Positions 7,467 through 14,774 of a stretch of DNA of 17,747 nucleotides are shown piece by piece. The notes under the pieces were generated by a model, which worked only from the letters and a program-made list of their open reading frames with translations, was not told where the DNA came from and searched no databases. The stretch's first letter is position 1. Every line of letters begins with the position of its first letter. Both the position numbers and the translations under genes were made by a program. Origin of the DNA: Kangiella sp. (GTDB lineage Bacteria > Pseudomonadota > Gammaproteobacteria > Enterobacterales > Kangiellaceae); contig NVVT01000016.1 of NCBI GenBank assembly GCA_002733465.1, forward strand, positions 82,469 through 100,215, in the 5' to 3' direction.

Positions 7467-8069
7467 ATGAATAATAAACAATTAAAGTCTCAAATAAGAG
7501 AACAAATTCGAGCGAAAAGACGATCAATTTCTCCTTCAGAAAACGCTCAGCTAGGCATCCAACTAAATCAGCAGTTAAACACACACGGCTTTTTAAACTC
7601 TTGCCACCATATCGCTTGTTTTTTGTCCTTTGACGGAGAAATTTCAACTAAATTTGTCATCCAAAATATTCTAGAATCTAATAAATCATGCTATTTACCT
7701 AAACTTCATTTAAAAACCAATACTTCGCCTAACAAACTTTCATTCTTACCTTATAATCACTCTAGCAAAATGGTAAAAAATCATTATGAAATTCCCGAAG
7801 TTGATCTAGATGAAGAGCACTCAATTAGTATTGAAAAGTTGGACCTTGTTTTATTTCCTTTAGTGGGATTTGATTTATCAGGTAATAGGCTAGGTATGGG
7901 GGGAGGTTTTTATGATGCAACGTTTGAAGTAATCAGTGAGATTACAAACCGACCAAAATTTATTGGGCTAGCCCATGATTTTCAGCAGGTTGAAATTATC
8001 CCAAAAGAAATTTGGGATTTACCATTAGATGGGGTTTGTACGCCTACGCAAACTTTATACTTTGATTAA
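7467..8069 (+). CDS. ygfA: 5-formyltetrahydrofolate cyclo-ligase
   Basis: The enzyme converts 5-formyltetrahydrofolate to 5,10-methenyltetrahydrofolate with ATP, returning this inhibitory folate to the one-carbon pool. The 200-residue protein has the family signature: a basic N-terminus REQIRAKRRSIS (11-22) for phosphate contacts, CFLSFDGEIST (51-61), LVLFPLVGFDLSGNRLGMGGGFYD (127-150) with the nucleotide-binding glycine-rich loop, and WDLPLDGVCTP (183-193). The gene follows 6S RNA as in E. coli, where it is also called fau and is linked to persister formation. The ATG at 7467 has only a weak ribosome-binding site. Confidence 0.94.
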   Translation: MNNKQLKSQIREQIRAKRRSISPSENAQLGIQLNQQLNTHGFLNSCHHIACFLSFDGEISTKFVIQNILESNKSCYLPKLHLKTNTSPNKLSFLPYNHSSKMVKNHYEIPEVDLDEEHSISIEKLDLVLFPLVGFDLSGNRLGMGGGFYDATFEVISEITNRPKFIGLAHDFQQVEIIPKEIWDLPLDGVCTPTQTLYFD

Positions 8070-8103
8070 AATCGATACAAGAAAGTTTAAAGTATCTAAT
8101 ATC

Positions 8104-8132
8104 TTTTCATTTGTGGTTACTTAATTTATGAT
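8104..8132 (+). promoter_or_regulatory. Candidate promoter of the lipoprotein gene pair
   Basis: TTTTCA (8104-8109) and TATGAT (8127-8132) are spaced by 17 bp, giving a start near 8139, about 38 bp before the ATG at 8177. The -35 match is partial. The AT-rich context makes chance matches likely. Confidence 0.3.
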
Positions 8133-8176
8133 ATGTTTAATTTAACAATTAATTAGTTTAAACCGAGAGATTTAAC

Positions 8177-8644
8177 ATGAATAGAATTACGCACCTTACA
8201 ATACTATTTAATCCCAAATCTTTAATTCTGATATTAATGGTTATTCTAAGCGGATGCACACAAAAATTCATTAGCGACTATGATCAGCGCACGGATAATG
8301 CAGTTACCTCTTTACAACGTACGTTTGAAACTTTTTTTGTTACCCTTGATGCGCTCGTCGAGCGTGATAAATGTGAGTACCTTAATCATATTATTTTTTA
8401 TCAAAATTCAAAAATTGATATCAGCTCTATTCAAGTAAGAGCTAAAGCTCTCACTAAAAATGAAATAACCGTTGAACAAATCAGTCTACTTTCAGATAGT
8501 TTAACCTCAGTTGAAAAGCTTCATAAATTAGGGTGTTTTTCGACTGAACAAATTGAAAACCTAAGAAGTAGCTTTAATTCAAGTTTTACCGCGATACTAA
8601 AATTAGAACTTGCAAAAAAGCGTACTCAATCACCATATAACTAA
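8177..8644 (+). CDS. Predicted lipoprotein of unknown function
   Basis: I do not recognise a named family for this 155-residue protein. The N-terminus has a basic start, a hydrophobic stretch SLILILMVI (15-23), and the lipobox LSGC with Cys27, so it is expected to be exported and lipid-anchored. The residue after Cys27 is Thr, not Asp, which favours outer-membrane delivery by the usual E. coli sorting rule. The mature part is mixed helical, with two further cysteines in RDKCEYLN (44-51) and KLGCFSTEQ (116-124) that could form a disulfide, and the conspicuous segment NEITVEQISLLSDSLTSVEKLH (90-111). GAGAG about 6 bp ahead of the ATG at 8177 is the ribosome-binding site. The next gene starts 36 bp downstream on the same strand, so the two form a probable operon. 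Confidence 0.8.
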   Translation: MNRITHLTILFNPKSLILILMVILSGCTQKFISDYDQRTDNAVTSLQRTFETFFVTLDALVERDKCEYLNHIIFYQNSKIDISSIQVRAKALTKNEITVEQISLLSDSLTSVEKLHKLGCFSTEQIENLRSSFNSSFTAILKLELAKKRTQSPYN

Positions 8645-8680
8645 ATAGTTAATTATCGATCGTATCTTCGGAGAAAATCT

Positions 8681-9010
8681 ATGAGCTTAGATGTAGCAGA
8701 ACTTTCAATGAAAATGTTAGGAGCTTTTAAAGGTGAACTGTCAGAAAAATGGCCTGATGTTTCAGATTATGCTGAAGCTGAGTCAAAAAAGCTTGCCGAA
8801 AACTTTGTGATGATAGAAAAGTTAAAACGATCTGAAAAAATAACCGAAGAACAAGCAAAATTGCATCACGAAATTCAACGCAATGCATCACGATCGGTTT
8901 TACTGACTATTGAGGGTTTAGGATTGCTGGCTGTTGAACAAGCGATCAACGCTGCGATGAGTGTGCTTAAGGATTCGGTCAATGGTGCTTTGAACTTTGC
9001 GCTTATCTAA
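8681..9010 (+). CDS. Small helical protein of unknown function
   Basis: This 109-residue protein has no signal peptide and no motif that I can tie to an enzyme. It is predicted to be nearly all helix. The first two thirds are charged and amphipathic (FKGELSEKWPDVSDYAEAESKKLAENF, roughly 16-42; then EKLKRSEKITEEQAKLHHEIQ). The last third is hydrophobic, with small residues: SVLLTIEGLGLLAVEQAINAAM (72-93). That stretch could bind or insert into a membrane. A strong GGAG ribosome-binding site lies 7 bp before the ATG. It follows the lipoprotein gene closely, and the pair is probably cotranscribed. A shared envelope role is inference. The sequence resembles conserved hypothetical proteins of other proteobacteria from memory, but I cannot confirm that. 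Confidence 0.78.
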   Translation: MSLDVAELSMKMLGAFKGELSEKWPDVSDYAEAESKKLAENFVMIEKLKRSEKITEEQAKLHHEIQRNASRSVLLTIEGLGLLAVEQAINAAMSVLKDSVNGALNFALI

Positions 9011-9039
9011 TTTACAAAATAACACTTCACATCAAGCAT

Positions 9040-9075
9040 AAAAAACCTCCAACTGATTGTCTCAAATTGAAGGTT
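9040..9075 (-). terminator. Intrinsic terminator of the 46-residue gene, possibly bidirectional
   Basis: AACCTCCAA (9044-9052) and TTGAAGGTT (9067-9075) form a 9-bp stem with one G-T pair. Read on the minus strand, the stem is followed directly by TTTTTTAT, a good T-tract. On the plus strand the following bases are CTTAT, so termination of the upstream 109-residue gene would be weaker. Confidence 0.65.
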
Positions 9076-9102
9076 CTTATCAATAAATTAGGGTGTGTCT
9101 CT

Positions 9103-9243
9103 TTATTGATTTTCTGATTGCACCAGTGAAACTTGATATTCAGTATCAGCGTTCGCAGCATTTACGCCACTCAAGCTAGAAAATATCATACCAAGTCCTA
9201 ATAAGGCAGCCAGTACTACTAATATATCTGGTTTGCGTTTCAT
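9103..9243 (-). CDS. 46-residue secreted or membrane-anchored small protein
   Basis: The frame begins MKRKPDILVVLAALLGLGMI and ends YQVSLVQSENQ. It has a basic N-terminus (KRK), a hydrophobic stretch of about 18 residues (7-24), and a possible signal-peptidase site after GVNAA or ANA. The mature part would be only ~15 residues if cleaved; otherwise it is a single-span membrane peptide. Gene status is supported by a GGAG ribosome-binding site 7 bp before the ATG (minus strand), a terminator with a T-tract about 30 bp past the stop, and a plausible promoter upstream. Function is unknown. It converges with the lipoprotein pair and diverges from rpiA. Confidence 0.72.
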   Translation of the reverse strand: MKRKPDILVVLAALLGLGMIFSSLSGVNAANADTEYQVSLVQSENQ

Positions 9244-9269
9244 TGCGGTTCTCCAGTTTTTATTTTTCG

Positions 9270-9377
9270 GTGGAGTCCATTACTTACTATCTTTCATTCC
9301 ATGTTTATCTTTATCTGTCTGCAATCATTTCGGTTTAACCGATGGCTTGCGGTACAGAGCCAATAAATGTACTCCAC
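9270..9377. repeat. Spaced 12-bp inverted repeat between the small gene and rpiA
   Basis: GTGGAGTCCATT (9270-9281) and AATGTACTCCAC (9366-9377) are inverted copies with one mismatch, 84 bp apart. Between them lies the short palindrome CGGTTTAACCG (9331-9341). Together with the rest of 9244-9626, this is a gene-free stretch of about 380 bp. It also holds the rpiA promoter and one DnaA-box-like 9-mer at 9470-9478. No other gene was seen. Confidence 0.4.
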
Positions 9378-9394
9378 TTTGTGATAGCGATCAA
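9366..9394 (-). promoter_or_regulatory. Candidate promoter of the 46-residue small protein gene
   Basis: On the minus strand TTGATC (9394-9389) and TACATT (9371-9366) are spaced by 17 bp. The leader to the ATG at 9243 would be about 115 nt. One half of the 9270-9377 inverted repeat overlaps the -10. Confidence 0.35.
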
Positions 9395-9558
9395 CAACTT
9401 ATTGACAGTTTTTTGACATGTTTTTGTTGCTTTATCTCATTTTTGACCTTCTTTGCGTTGTTTCACAACTTATCCACAACCTTATTAACATTTTGGCCCA
9501 ACAGTCTAATTACTTCTTATATAAACCACTCTTATACTAATTCAAGTTACTTCTTATT

Positions 9559-9586
9559 TTGGATTGAATATAAAAAGCTTTATAAT
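9559..9586 (+). promoter_or_regulatory. Promoter of rpiA
   Basis: TTGGAT (9559-9564) and a perfect TATAAT (9581-9586) are separated by 16 bp. The expected transcription start near 9593 lies after upstream in-frame start codons at 9564 and 9585, which supports the ATG at 9627 as the rpiA start. Confidence 0.6.
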
Positions 9587-9626
9587 GGCTAAAGCAAAAA
9601 CTAAACGACATTTAGAGATATTCAAT

Positions 9627-10283
9627 ATGGCTACTCAGGAAGAACTTAAAATTGAAGCGGCGAGAGCGGCACTTAAATATATTCAAGATGGAGAGATCAT
9701 CGGGATAGGCACAGGCTCAACGGTAAATTGCTTTATTAACCTATTAAAAAATGAAAAACATCGAATTAAAGCCGCTGTTTCTAGTTCAATCGCTTCCACA
9801 AAGCATTTGGAGGCTATAGGTATTGAAGTCATTGATTTAAATGACGCTCATGAAATACCTATTTATATTGACGGCGCAGATGAAGCTAATCACTCACTTG
9901 AGCTAATTAAAGGTGGTGGTGGCGCATTAAGTCGAGAGAAAATTCTTGTGGCAGTTGCTGATAAATTCATTTGCATTGCAGATGAATCAAAATACGTTGA
10001 AGTTTTGGGCGATTTTCCTTTGCCTATCGAAGTGTTACCTATGGCTCGTAGCTATGTTGCGCGGGAGCTTGTTAAATTGGGTGGTGATCCGGTTTATCGT
10101 CACGGATTTGTGACCGATAACGGTAATATCATTCTTGATTTACATAACATGGAAATTTCTCAGGCAAAAGTTCTGGAGAGTCAGATTAATCAGATCGCTG
10201 GTGTTGTTACTAACGGTTTATTTGCTCAAAGACCCGCTGACCATTTAATTTTGGCGACGAAGGATGGAATAAAAGAGTATTAA
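9627..10283 (+). CDS. rpiA: Ribose-5-phosphate isomerase A
   Basis: RpiA interconverts ribose 5-phosphate and ribulose 5-phosphate in the non-oxidative pentose phosphate pathway. From the ATG at 9627 the protein has 218 residues, against 219 in E. coli. The phosphate loop is GIGTGST (26-32). Active-site residues are Asp82 and Asp85 in IYIDGADEAN, Lys95 in LIKGGGGALSREK, and Glu104. All are one position beyond the E. coli numbers. Other family blocks are AVSSS (50-54), FICIADESK (114-122), FPLPIEVLPMA (130-140) and VTDNGN. The frame is open further upstream, to 9564, but the promoter at 9559-9586 and the family length argue against the longer form. Confidence 0.95.
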   Translation: MATQEELKIEAARAALKYIQDGEIIGIGTGSTVNCFINLLKNEKHRIKAAVSSSIASTKHLEAIGIEVIDLNDAHEIPIYIDGADEANHSLELIKGGGGALSREKILVAVADKFICIADESKYVEVLGDFPLPIEVLPMARSYVARELVKLGGDPVYRHGFVTDNGNIILDLHNMEISQAKVLESQINQIAGVVTNGLFAQRPADHLILATKDGIKEY

Positions 10284-10297
10284 TCGCTCTTTTATTC
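10267..10297. terminator. Bidirectional intrinsic terminator shared by rpiA and pyrC
   Basis: AATAAAAGAG (10268-10277) and CTCTTTTATT (10287-10296) form a perfect 10-bp stem, extended by a G-C pair, with a 9-nt loop. T-rich sequence follows on both strands. The loop and arm contain the rpiA stop (10281-10283), and the other arm contains the pyrC stop (10292-10294). Confidence 0.75.
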
Positions 10298-11326
10298 TTT
10301 CACTTTCCAGCTTAAAGTTTCCCCTGCAAAAAACGGAGTAATAGGATTACCATTAGGTAAAGTAATTGACTTAGGCACTGTCCATTCTTCTTTGATTAAC
10401 GTCACTTTACCTTCATTTCTTTTTAAACCATAAAAATCTGCCCCATAAAAACTGGCAAAACCTTCTAATTTATCAAGTGCATCCAAATCTTCAAAAACCT
10501 GTGTGTACAACTCCAAAGCACTCCACGCGCTATAACAACCCGCACATCCACAACTGGATTCTTTTTTATATTGCTCATGCGGAGCAGAGTCTGTTCCCAG
10601 AAAAAATTTACTTGAACCACTTGCTACCGCTTGTTGCAAAGCGATTTGATGAGTGTTTCTTTTTAATACCGGCAAGCAATAATTATGAGGTCTTATTCCA
10701 CCGACTAACAAATCATTTCTATTTAAGAGTAAATGTTGAGGTGTAATCGTTGCTGCAATGTTTTCACCAGACTGACTCACAAACTCTACCGCATTTTTTG
10801 TAGTGATATGTTCTAAGACAATTTTTAAATCTGGAAAACTTTGCACGATTTTATTTAGAACTGTCTCAATAAACATCGCTTCTCTATCAAAAATATCCAC
10901 TTCATGGTCGGTGACTTCTCCATGAATTAATAAAATAATCCCTTCATCACTCATTGTTTGCAGTACTGGATATAACGATTCGATTTGCTTTACTGCTGAA
11001 TCAGAATTAGTTGTAGCACCCGCTGGATAATATTTTATCGCTTTAATCCCAGCCTCTTTTGCTTCAATAATGGTTTTAGAGGTTGTTGCATTGGTTAGAT
11101 ACAAGGTCATCAAAGGATCAAAATCGGCATTATCCGGTACCGCTTGCAGTATTCTATTTTTATAAGCTAGAGCCAATTCAACGGTTGTAATTGGTGGAGT
11201 CAAATTAGGCATTACAATCGCTCTTTTGAAACATCTAGCGGTTGCCGGTACCGTTTCATTCAAAAAACTGCCATCTCTAAAATGTAAGTGCCAGTCATCT
11301 GGTGCTTGAATAGTGATTGATTGCAT
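10292..11326 (-). CDS. pyrC: Dihydroorotase, class II
   Basis: PyrC cyclises N-carbamoyl-aspartate to dihydroorotate in pyrimidine synthesis. The 344-residue length and motifs fit the E. coli-type class II zinc enzyme. Metal ligands are His13 and His15 in DDWHLHFRDG, the carboxylated lysine Lys98 in IKAIKYYPAGATTNS, His135 in LLIHGEV, His173 in LEHIT, and Asp246 in FFLGTDSAPH. TPQHLL (195-200) and RPHNYCLPV (212-220) bind substrate in the family. The ATG at 11326 has an AGGAT site about 9 bp upstream. The gene converges with rpiA, only 8 bp between stops, and diverges from oadGAB. Confidence 0.96.
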   Translation of the reverse strand: MQSITIQAPDDWHLHFRDGSFLNETVPATARCFKRAIVMPNLTPPITTVELALAYKNRILQAVPDNADFDPLMTLYLTNATTSKTIIEAKEAGIKAIKYYPAGATTNSDSAVKQIESLYPVLQTMSDEGIILLIHGEVTDHEVDIFDREAMFIETVLNKIVQSFPDLKIVLEHITTKNAVEFVSQSGENIAATITPQHLLLNRNDLLVGGIRPHNYCLPVLKRNTHQIALQQAVASGSSKFFLGTDSAPHEQYKKESSCGCAGCYSAWSALELYTQVFEDLDALDKLEGFASFYGADFYGLKRNEGKVTLIKEEWTVPKSITLPNGNPITPFFAGETLSWKVKE

Positions 11327-11372
11327 TTGATTGGTATCCTAAATAAGGTTTGTCGAAAGTTTACTGTAAGCA

Positions 11373-11433
11373 TTGCAGACTTTAAAAAGTATAAAATAAA
11401 TCTGCTATAGGGTAAATATCAAACAGATATTTA
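11373..11433 (+). promoter_or_regulatory. Promoter region of oadGAB with an 8-bp inverted repeat
   Basis: TTGCAG (11373-11378) with ATAAAT 17 bp later (11396-11401) is a weak sigma70-like match. Just downstream, TAAATATC (11413-11420) and GATATTTA (11426-11433) form a perfect 8-bp inverted repeat with a 5-bp gap, shaped like an operator for a dimeric regulator. I cannot name the regulator. Confidence 0.35.
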
Positions 11434-11494
11434 AAAGAGTTATTTGCCCAAACTACGCTTTATCGAGTATTCTTTAATCTCAATTGATTAATCT

Positions 11495-11764
11495 ATGAAC
11501 ATACGAATTATGGCTGGAACGACTGAATTAAACGAATTGTTTTATCAAGCAGGCACATTAATGCTGGTTGGAATGGCTTTTGTGTACGCTTTTTTAATGG
11601 TAACGATATTGGTGATTCAATACATTATTACTCCATTAGGAAAAAAATACGGCCAAGTCACTCAAATTCAACCTACAACAACTAACGTTTTAAAGTCAGG
11701 TGAGCCATCTCCTCAAATCATAGTGGCAATTAGTGCAGCCATAAAAAAACACCGTTCTAAATAA
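11495..11764 (+). CDS. oadG: Oxaloacetate decarboxylase gamma chain
   Basis: OadG is the small membrane subunit that holds the alpha and beta chains of the Na+-pumping oxaloacetate decarboxylase together. The 89-residue protein has a short N-terminus, one membrane helix (LMLVGMAFVYAFLMVTILVIQYII, about 18-41), and a polar C-terminal tail that binds OadA in the family. It is the first gene of the standard oadG-oadA-oadB order, 41 bp before oadA. The start is uncertain: ATG at 11495 and ATG at 11510 (MAGTTELNELFYQAG) both lack a clear ribosome-binding site. Assignment rests on topology, size and position more than on sequence motifs. Confidence 0.85.
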   Translation: MNIRIMAGTTELNELFYQAGTLMLVGMAFVYAFLMVTILVIQYIITPLGKKYGQVTQIQPTTTNVLKSGEPSPQIIVAISAAIKKHRSK

Positions 11765-11805
11765 ACAGCCTAATCAAACTCGTTCAAGAAAACATGGAGC
11801 TTAAA

Positions 11806-13596
11806 ATGTCCCAAAAAAATACCAATAAGCTAGGAATAACGGAACTAGTCCTTCGTGACGCCCATCAGTCTCTATTTGCTACAAGGTTGCGCTTAGACGA
11901 TATGTTACCTATCGCTCCTTTGCTAGATGAGGTCGGTTTTTGGTCAATCGAGTCTTGGGGCGGAGCGACTTTTGATTCCTGCATTCGATATTTGGGCGAA
12001 GATCCTTGGGAGCGAATTCGCGCGTTAAAAAAAGCCATGCCTAAAACTAAGCAACAAATGTTATTTCGAGGTCAGAATATTCTTGGTTATCGCCACTACG
12101 CCGATGATTTAGTCGAAAAATTTGTTGAACGCGCGCACGTAAACGGTGTTGATATTTTTAGAATATTTGATGCCATGAATGATGTACGCAATATGGAAAC
12201 GTCAATTAAATCTACGGTAAAAATAGGCGCACATGCCCAAGGAACATTAAGCTACACATTAAGCCCAGTGCATAAGCTTGAAGGTTGGTTAACCATGGCG
12301 AAACAGATAGAAGATATGGGGGCACATTCGCTTTGTATAAAAGATATGGCGGGATTATTAAAACCTTATGTTGCTGAAGATCTGATAGGTAAATTGAAAG
12401 AAACAATCGATATCCCGATCGCTTTACATTGCCACGCCACCACAGGACTGAGTGTGGCTACGCATATGAAAGCGATTGATTCAGGTATTGACGTTATTGA
12501 TACTGCAATATCATCCATGAGTATGACTTACGGGCATTCACCAACTGAAACCATCGTTTCGATTGTTGAAGATACCGCAAGGGATACAGGTTTAGATTTA
12601 GTCAAGTTAGCCGAAGTTGCAACCTATTTCCGCGATGTTCGTAAAAAATATGCACAGTTTGAAGGAAGTTTAAGGGGGGTCGATGCTCGGATCTTAATCG
12701 CTCAAGTTCCTGGTGGTATGTTAACAAACATGGAAAGCCAACTGAAAGAGCAAGGTGCCGAAGATAAATTAGACGAAGTTCTTAGGGAAATTCCGAAAGT
12801 TAGAAAAGATTTGGGTTATATCCCTTTGGTTACACCAACCTCTCAAATTGTTGGTACCCAAGCGGTGTTAAATGTCCTAACAGGCGAACGATATAAAAGC
12901 ATCACCAAAGAAACCGCTGGCGTTTTAAAGGGTGAATATGGGAAAACCGCCGCAGAGGTTAATAAAGAACTTCAACAAAAAGTATTAAAAGGTGCTTCGG
13001 CGATAACTTGTCGTCCTGCCGATAATATTAAACCAGAAGTTGAAGTCTTAACTAAAGAGCTATTAGAAAAGGCGAAACTAGGCGGCATTACACTCGCGGA
13101 CGAAGTGATAGATGATGTATTAACTTATGCACTGTTCCCGCAGATTGGTTTAAAGTTTCTAACTAACCGAAATAATCCTGATGCGTTTGAACCAAAACCT
13201 TTGGCAATCAGTAATAATGATGCGATCGTCCAAACCAATACGTCAAACACAAACAGTTGTAGCGTCGAAAATTACAACGTCACAGTCGATGGTAAAACTT
13301 ACCGAGTTGAGGTTGCTCCCGGCGGAGATATTTCCCAAATAGCTTCGTCCAAATCGAAGAATACAGAAGCGCCAATCGCATCGGGTGAACAATTAAAATC
13401 GCCACTATCCGGTAATATTTTCAAGCTCATAGTTAAACCAGGTGAGTCCGTTAAATCGGGCGACTTAGTCATCATCTTAGAAGCTATGAAAATGGAAACT
13501 GAAATTCGAGCGTTAAATGATGGCGTAGTGAATGAACTACTGGTTAAGGAAGGTGATGCGGTATCGGTTGGACAAGCTTTGATTCAATTCAGATAA
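11806..13596 (+). CDS. oadA: Oxaloacetate decarboxylase alpha chain (biotin carboxyltransferase)
   Basis: OadA transfers the C4 carboxyl of oxaloacetate to its biotin, forming pyruvate; the carboxybiotin is then decarboxylated at OadB. The carboxyltransferase domain fills about residues 10-270: LVLRDAHQSLFATR with metal-ligand Asp18, ESWGGATFDSC (49-59), CIKDMAG with catalytic Lys179, and LHCHATTG with His208 and His210. A conserved PYC/OAD domain follows to about 470, then a low-complexity linker. The C-terminal biotinyl domain has EAMKMET with biotinylated Lys562. I chose the ATG at 11806 (596 residues, MSQKN) over 11794, because GGAG sits 6 bp before it and the family starts here. Full length, no truncation. 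Confidence 0.95.
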   Translation: MSQKNTNKLGITELVLRDAHQSLFATRLRLDDMLPIAPLLDEVGFWSIESWGGATFDSCIRYLGEDPWERIRALKKAMPKTKQQMLFRGQNILGYRHYADDLVEKFVERAHVNGVDIFRIFDAMNDVRNMETSIKSTVKIGAHAQGTLSYTLSPVHKLEGWLTMAKQIEDMGAHSLCIKDMAGLLKPYVAEDLIGKLKETIDIPIALHCHATTGLSVATHMKAIDSGIDVIDTAISSMSMTYGHSPTETIVSIVEDTARDTGLDLVKLAEVATYFRDVRKKYAQFEGSLRGVDARILIAQVPGGMLTNMESQLKEQGAEDKLDEVLREIPKVRKDLGYIPLVTPTSQIVGTQAVLNVLTGERYKSITKETAGVLKGEYGKTAAEVNKELQQKVLKGASAITCRPADNIKPEVEVLTKELLEKAKLGGITLADEVIDDVLTYALFPQIGLKFLTNRNNPDAFEPKPLAISNNDAIVQTNTSNTNSCSVENYNVTVDGKTYRVEVAPGGDISQIASSKSKNTEAPIASGEQLKSPLSGNIFKLIVKPGESVKSGDLVIILEAMKMETEIRALNDGVVNELLVKEGDAVSVGQALIQFR

Positions 13597-13626
13597 TTTA
13601 TTAAAGAAAATTAAACAGGCGAACGA

Positions 13627-14763
13627 ATGTTAGAAATTCTCAATACACTGTGGCAATCAACTGGCCTACATAATTTTGAAACCGGTCAAGTAATCATGAT
13701 GACGGTAGGTTGTGGCTTGTTATATTTAGCCATTGCTAAAGGTTTTGAACCTCTTTTGTTATTGCCGATGGGTTTTGGCGCTATCCTAACCAATATTCCT
13801 ATTGCAGGATTTACTGAAGTCGGCGGTTTGCTACATTACGTTTATTACGCGGGTATTGATACAGGCGTTTTTCCTCTGATTATATTTATGGGCGTTGGCG
13901 CTATGACCGATTTCGGCGCACTCATTGCTAACCCAAAAATGCTTTTATTAGGTGCTGCCGCTCAATTTGGCATATTCGCCACCTTGTTTGGCGCGATAGC
14001 ACTCAATATGGTTCCAGGAATTGAATTCTCACTCCAAGACGCTGCAGCAATAGCCATTATTGGCGGTGCAGATGGTCCAACGGCTATATTTTTAGCCTCA
14101 AAATTGGCGCCCGATTTATTAGGAGCCATCGCAGTTGCAGCATACTCCTACATGGCATTAGTTCCAATCATTCAACCGCCGATAATGCGAGCACTTACTA
14201 CTGAAGCCGAGCGCAAGATTGAAATGGCTCAATTAAGAGAAGTGAGCAAGTTAGAGAAAATCATTTTTCCGCTTGCCGTTTTATTATTAACTATCTTCTT
14301 TTTACCCACCGCAACTCCGTTAATTGGCATGTTTTGTTTAGGTAATTTAATGCGAGAATCTGGCGTAGTCGAACGATTGAGTTCTACTTCTCAAAATGAA
14401 CTGATTAACATCGTAACCATCTTTTTAGGATTAGGCGTAGGCTCAAAACTAAGTGCGGAGCAGTTTCTCAATGTGAAAACCTTGGGGATCTTAGCATTGG
14501 GGGCAATCGCTTTTTCAATTGGAACTGCCACTGGATTATTAATGGCAAAATTGATGAATAAACTTTCGAAAGATCCAATTAATCCATTAATTGGCGCCGC
14601 GGGCGTTTCTGCTGTTCCGATGGCGGCGCGTGTTGCCAATAAATTAGGATTAGAAGCGAATCCGCATAATTTTCTTTTAATGCATGCAATGGGACCTAAT
14701 GTAGCGGGTGTACTTGGATCAGCTGTTGCTGCAGGGGTTTTACTTGCATTGGTTGGGGACTAA
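13627..14763 (+). CDS. oadB: Oxaloacetate decarboxylase beta chain (Na+ pump subunit)
   Basis: OadB is the polytopic inner-membrane subunit that decarboxylates carboxybiotin and exports Na+. The 378-residue protein is hydrophobic through most of its length, with about nine membrane segments. Residues studied in the Klebsiella enzyme are all present at matching spacing: Asp149 in IGGADGPTAIF (Asp203 in Klebsiella), Tyr175 in AAYSYMALVP (Tyr229), and Asn319, Gly323 and Ser328 in NPLIGAAGVSAVP (Asn373, Gly377, Ser382). The C-terminal MGPNVAGVLGSAVAAG is typical. It starts 30 bp after oadA, completing the operon. No clear T-tract terminator follows. Confidence 0.95.
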   Translation: MLEILNTLWQSTGLHNFETGQVIMMTVGCGLLYLAIAKGFEPLLLLPMGFGAILTNIPIAGFTEVGGLLHYVYYAGIDTGVFPLIIFMGVGAMTDFGALIANPKMLLLGAAAQFGIFATLFGAIALNMVPGIEFSLQDAAAIAIIGGADGPTAIFLASKLAPDLLGAIAVAAYSYMALVPIIQPPIMRALTTEAERKIEMAQLREVSKLEKIIFPLAVLLLTIFFLPTATPLIGMFCLGNLMRESGVVERLSSTSQNELINIVTIFLGLGVGSKLSAEQFLNVKTLGILALGAIAFSIGTATGLLMAKLMNKLSKDPINPLIGAAGVSAVPMAARVANKLGLEANPHNFLLMHAMGPNVAGVLGSAVAAGVLLALVGD

Positions 14764-14774
14764 TTTATTAGATT

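Noticed and set aside
9470..9478. DnaA box TTATCCACA and possible replication origin
   Set aside because: Only one perfect 9-mer is seen, with no cluster, no dnaA/dnaN or gidA neighbours. One such match in an AT-rich window is plausible by chance.
9233..9592. 119-codon plus-strand open frame before rpiA
   Set aside because: It overlaps the start of the better-supported 46-residue gene, runs through the rpiA promoter, has no ribosome-binding site, and its composition (many Phe, Leu, Cys, Ser) is what AT-rich non-coding DNA gives.
9564..9626. Longer rpiA starting at 9564
   Set aside because: The extra 21 residues are not in the family, and the predicted promoter -10 at 9581-9586 would lie inside the coding region.
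11327..11372. PurR operator upstream of pyrC, as in E. coli
   Set aside because: The closest stretch (GTTTGTCGAAAGTTTAC) does not fit the PurR consensus well enough to call.
11794..11805. Four-residue longer oadA start at 11794
   Set aside because: The GGAG within this segment is ideally placed as ribosome-binding site for the ATG at 11806, and the family begins there.
14391..14639. Minus-strand 82-codon frame inside oadB
   Set aside because: It is antisense to strongly conserved OadB residues and has no independent support.
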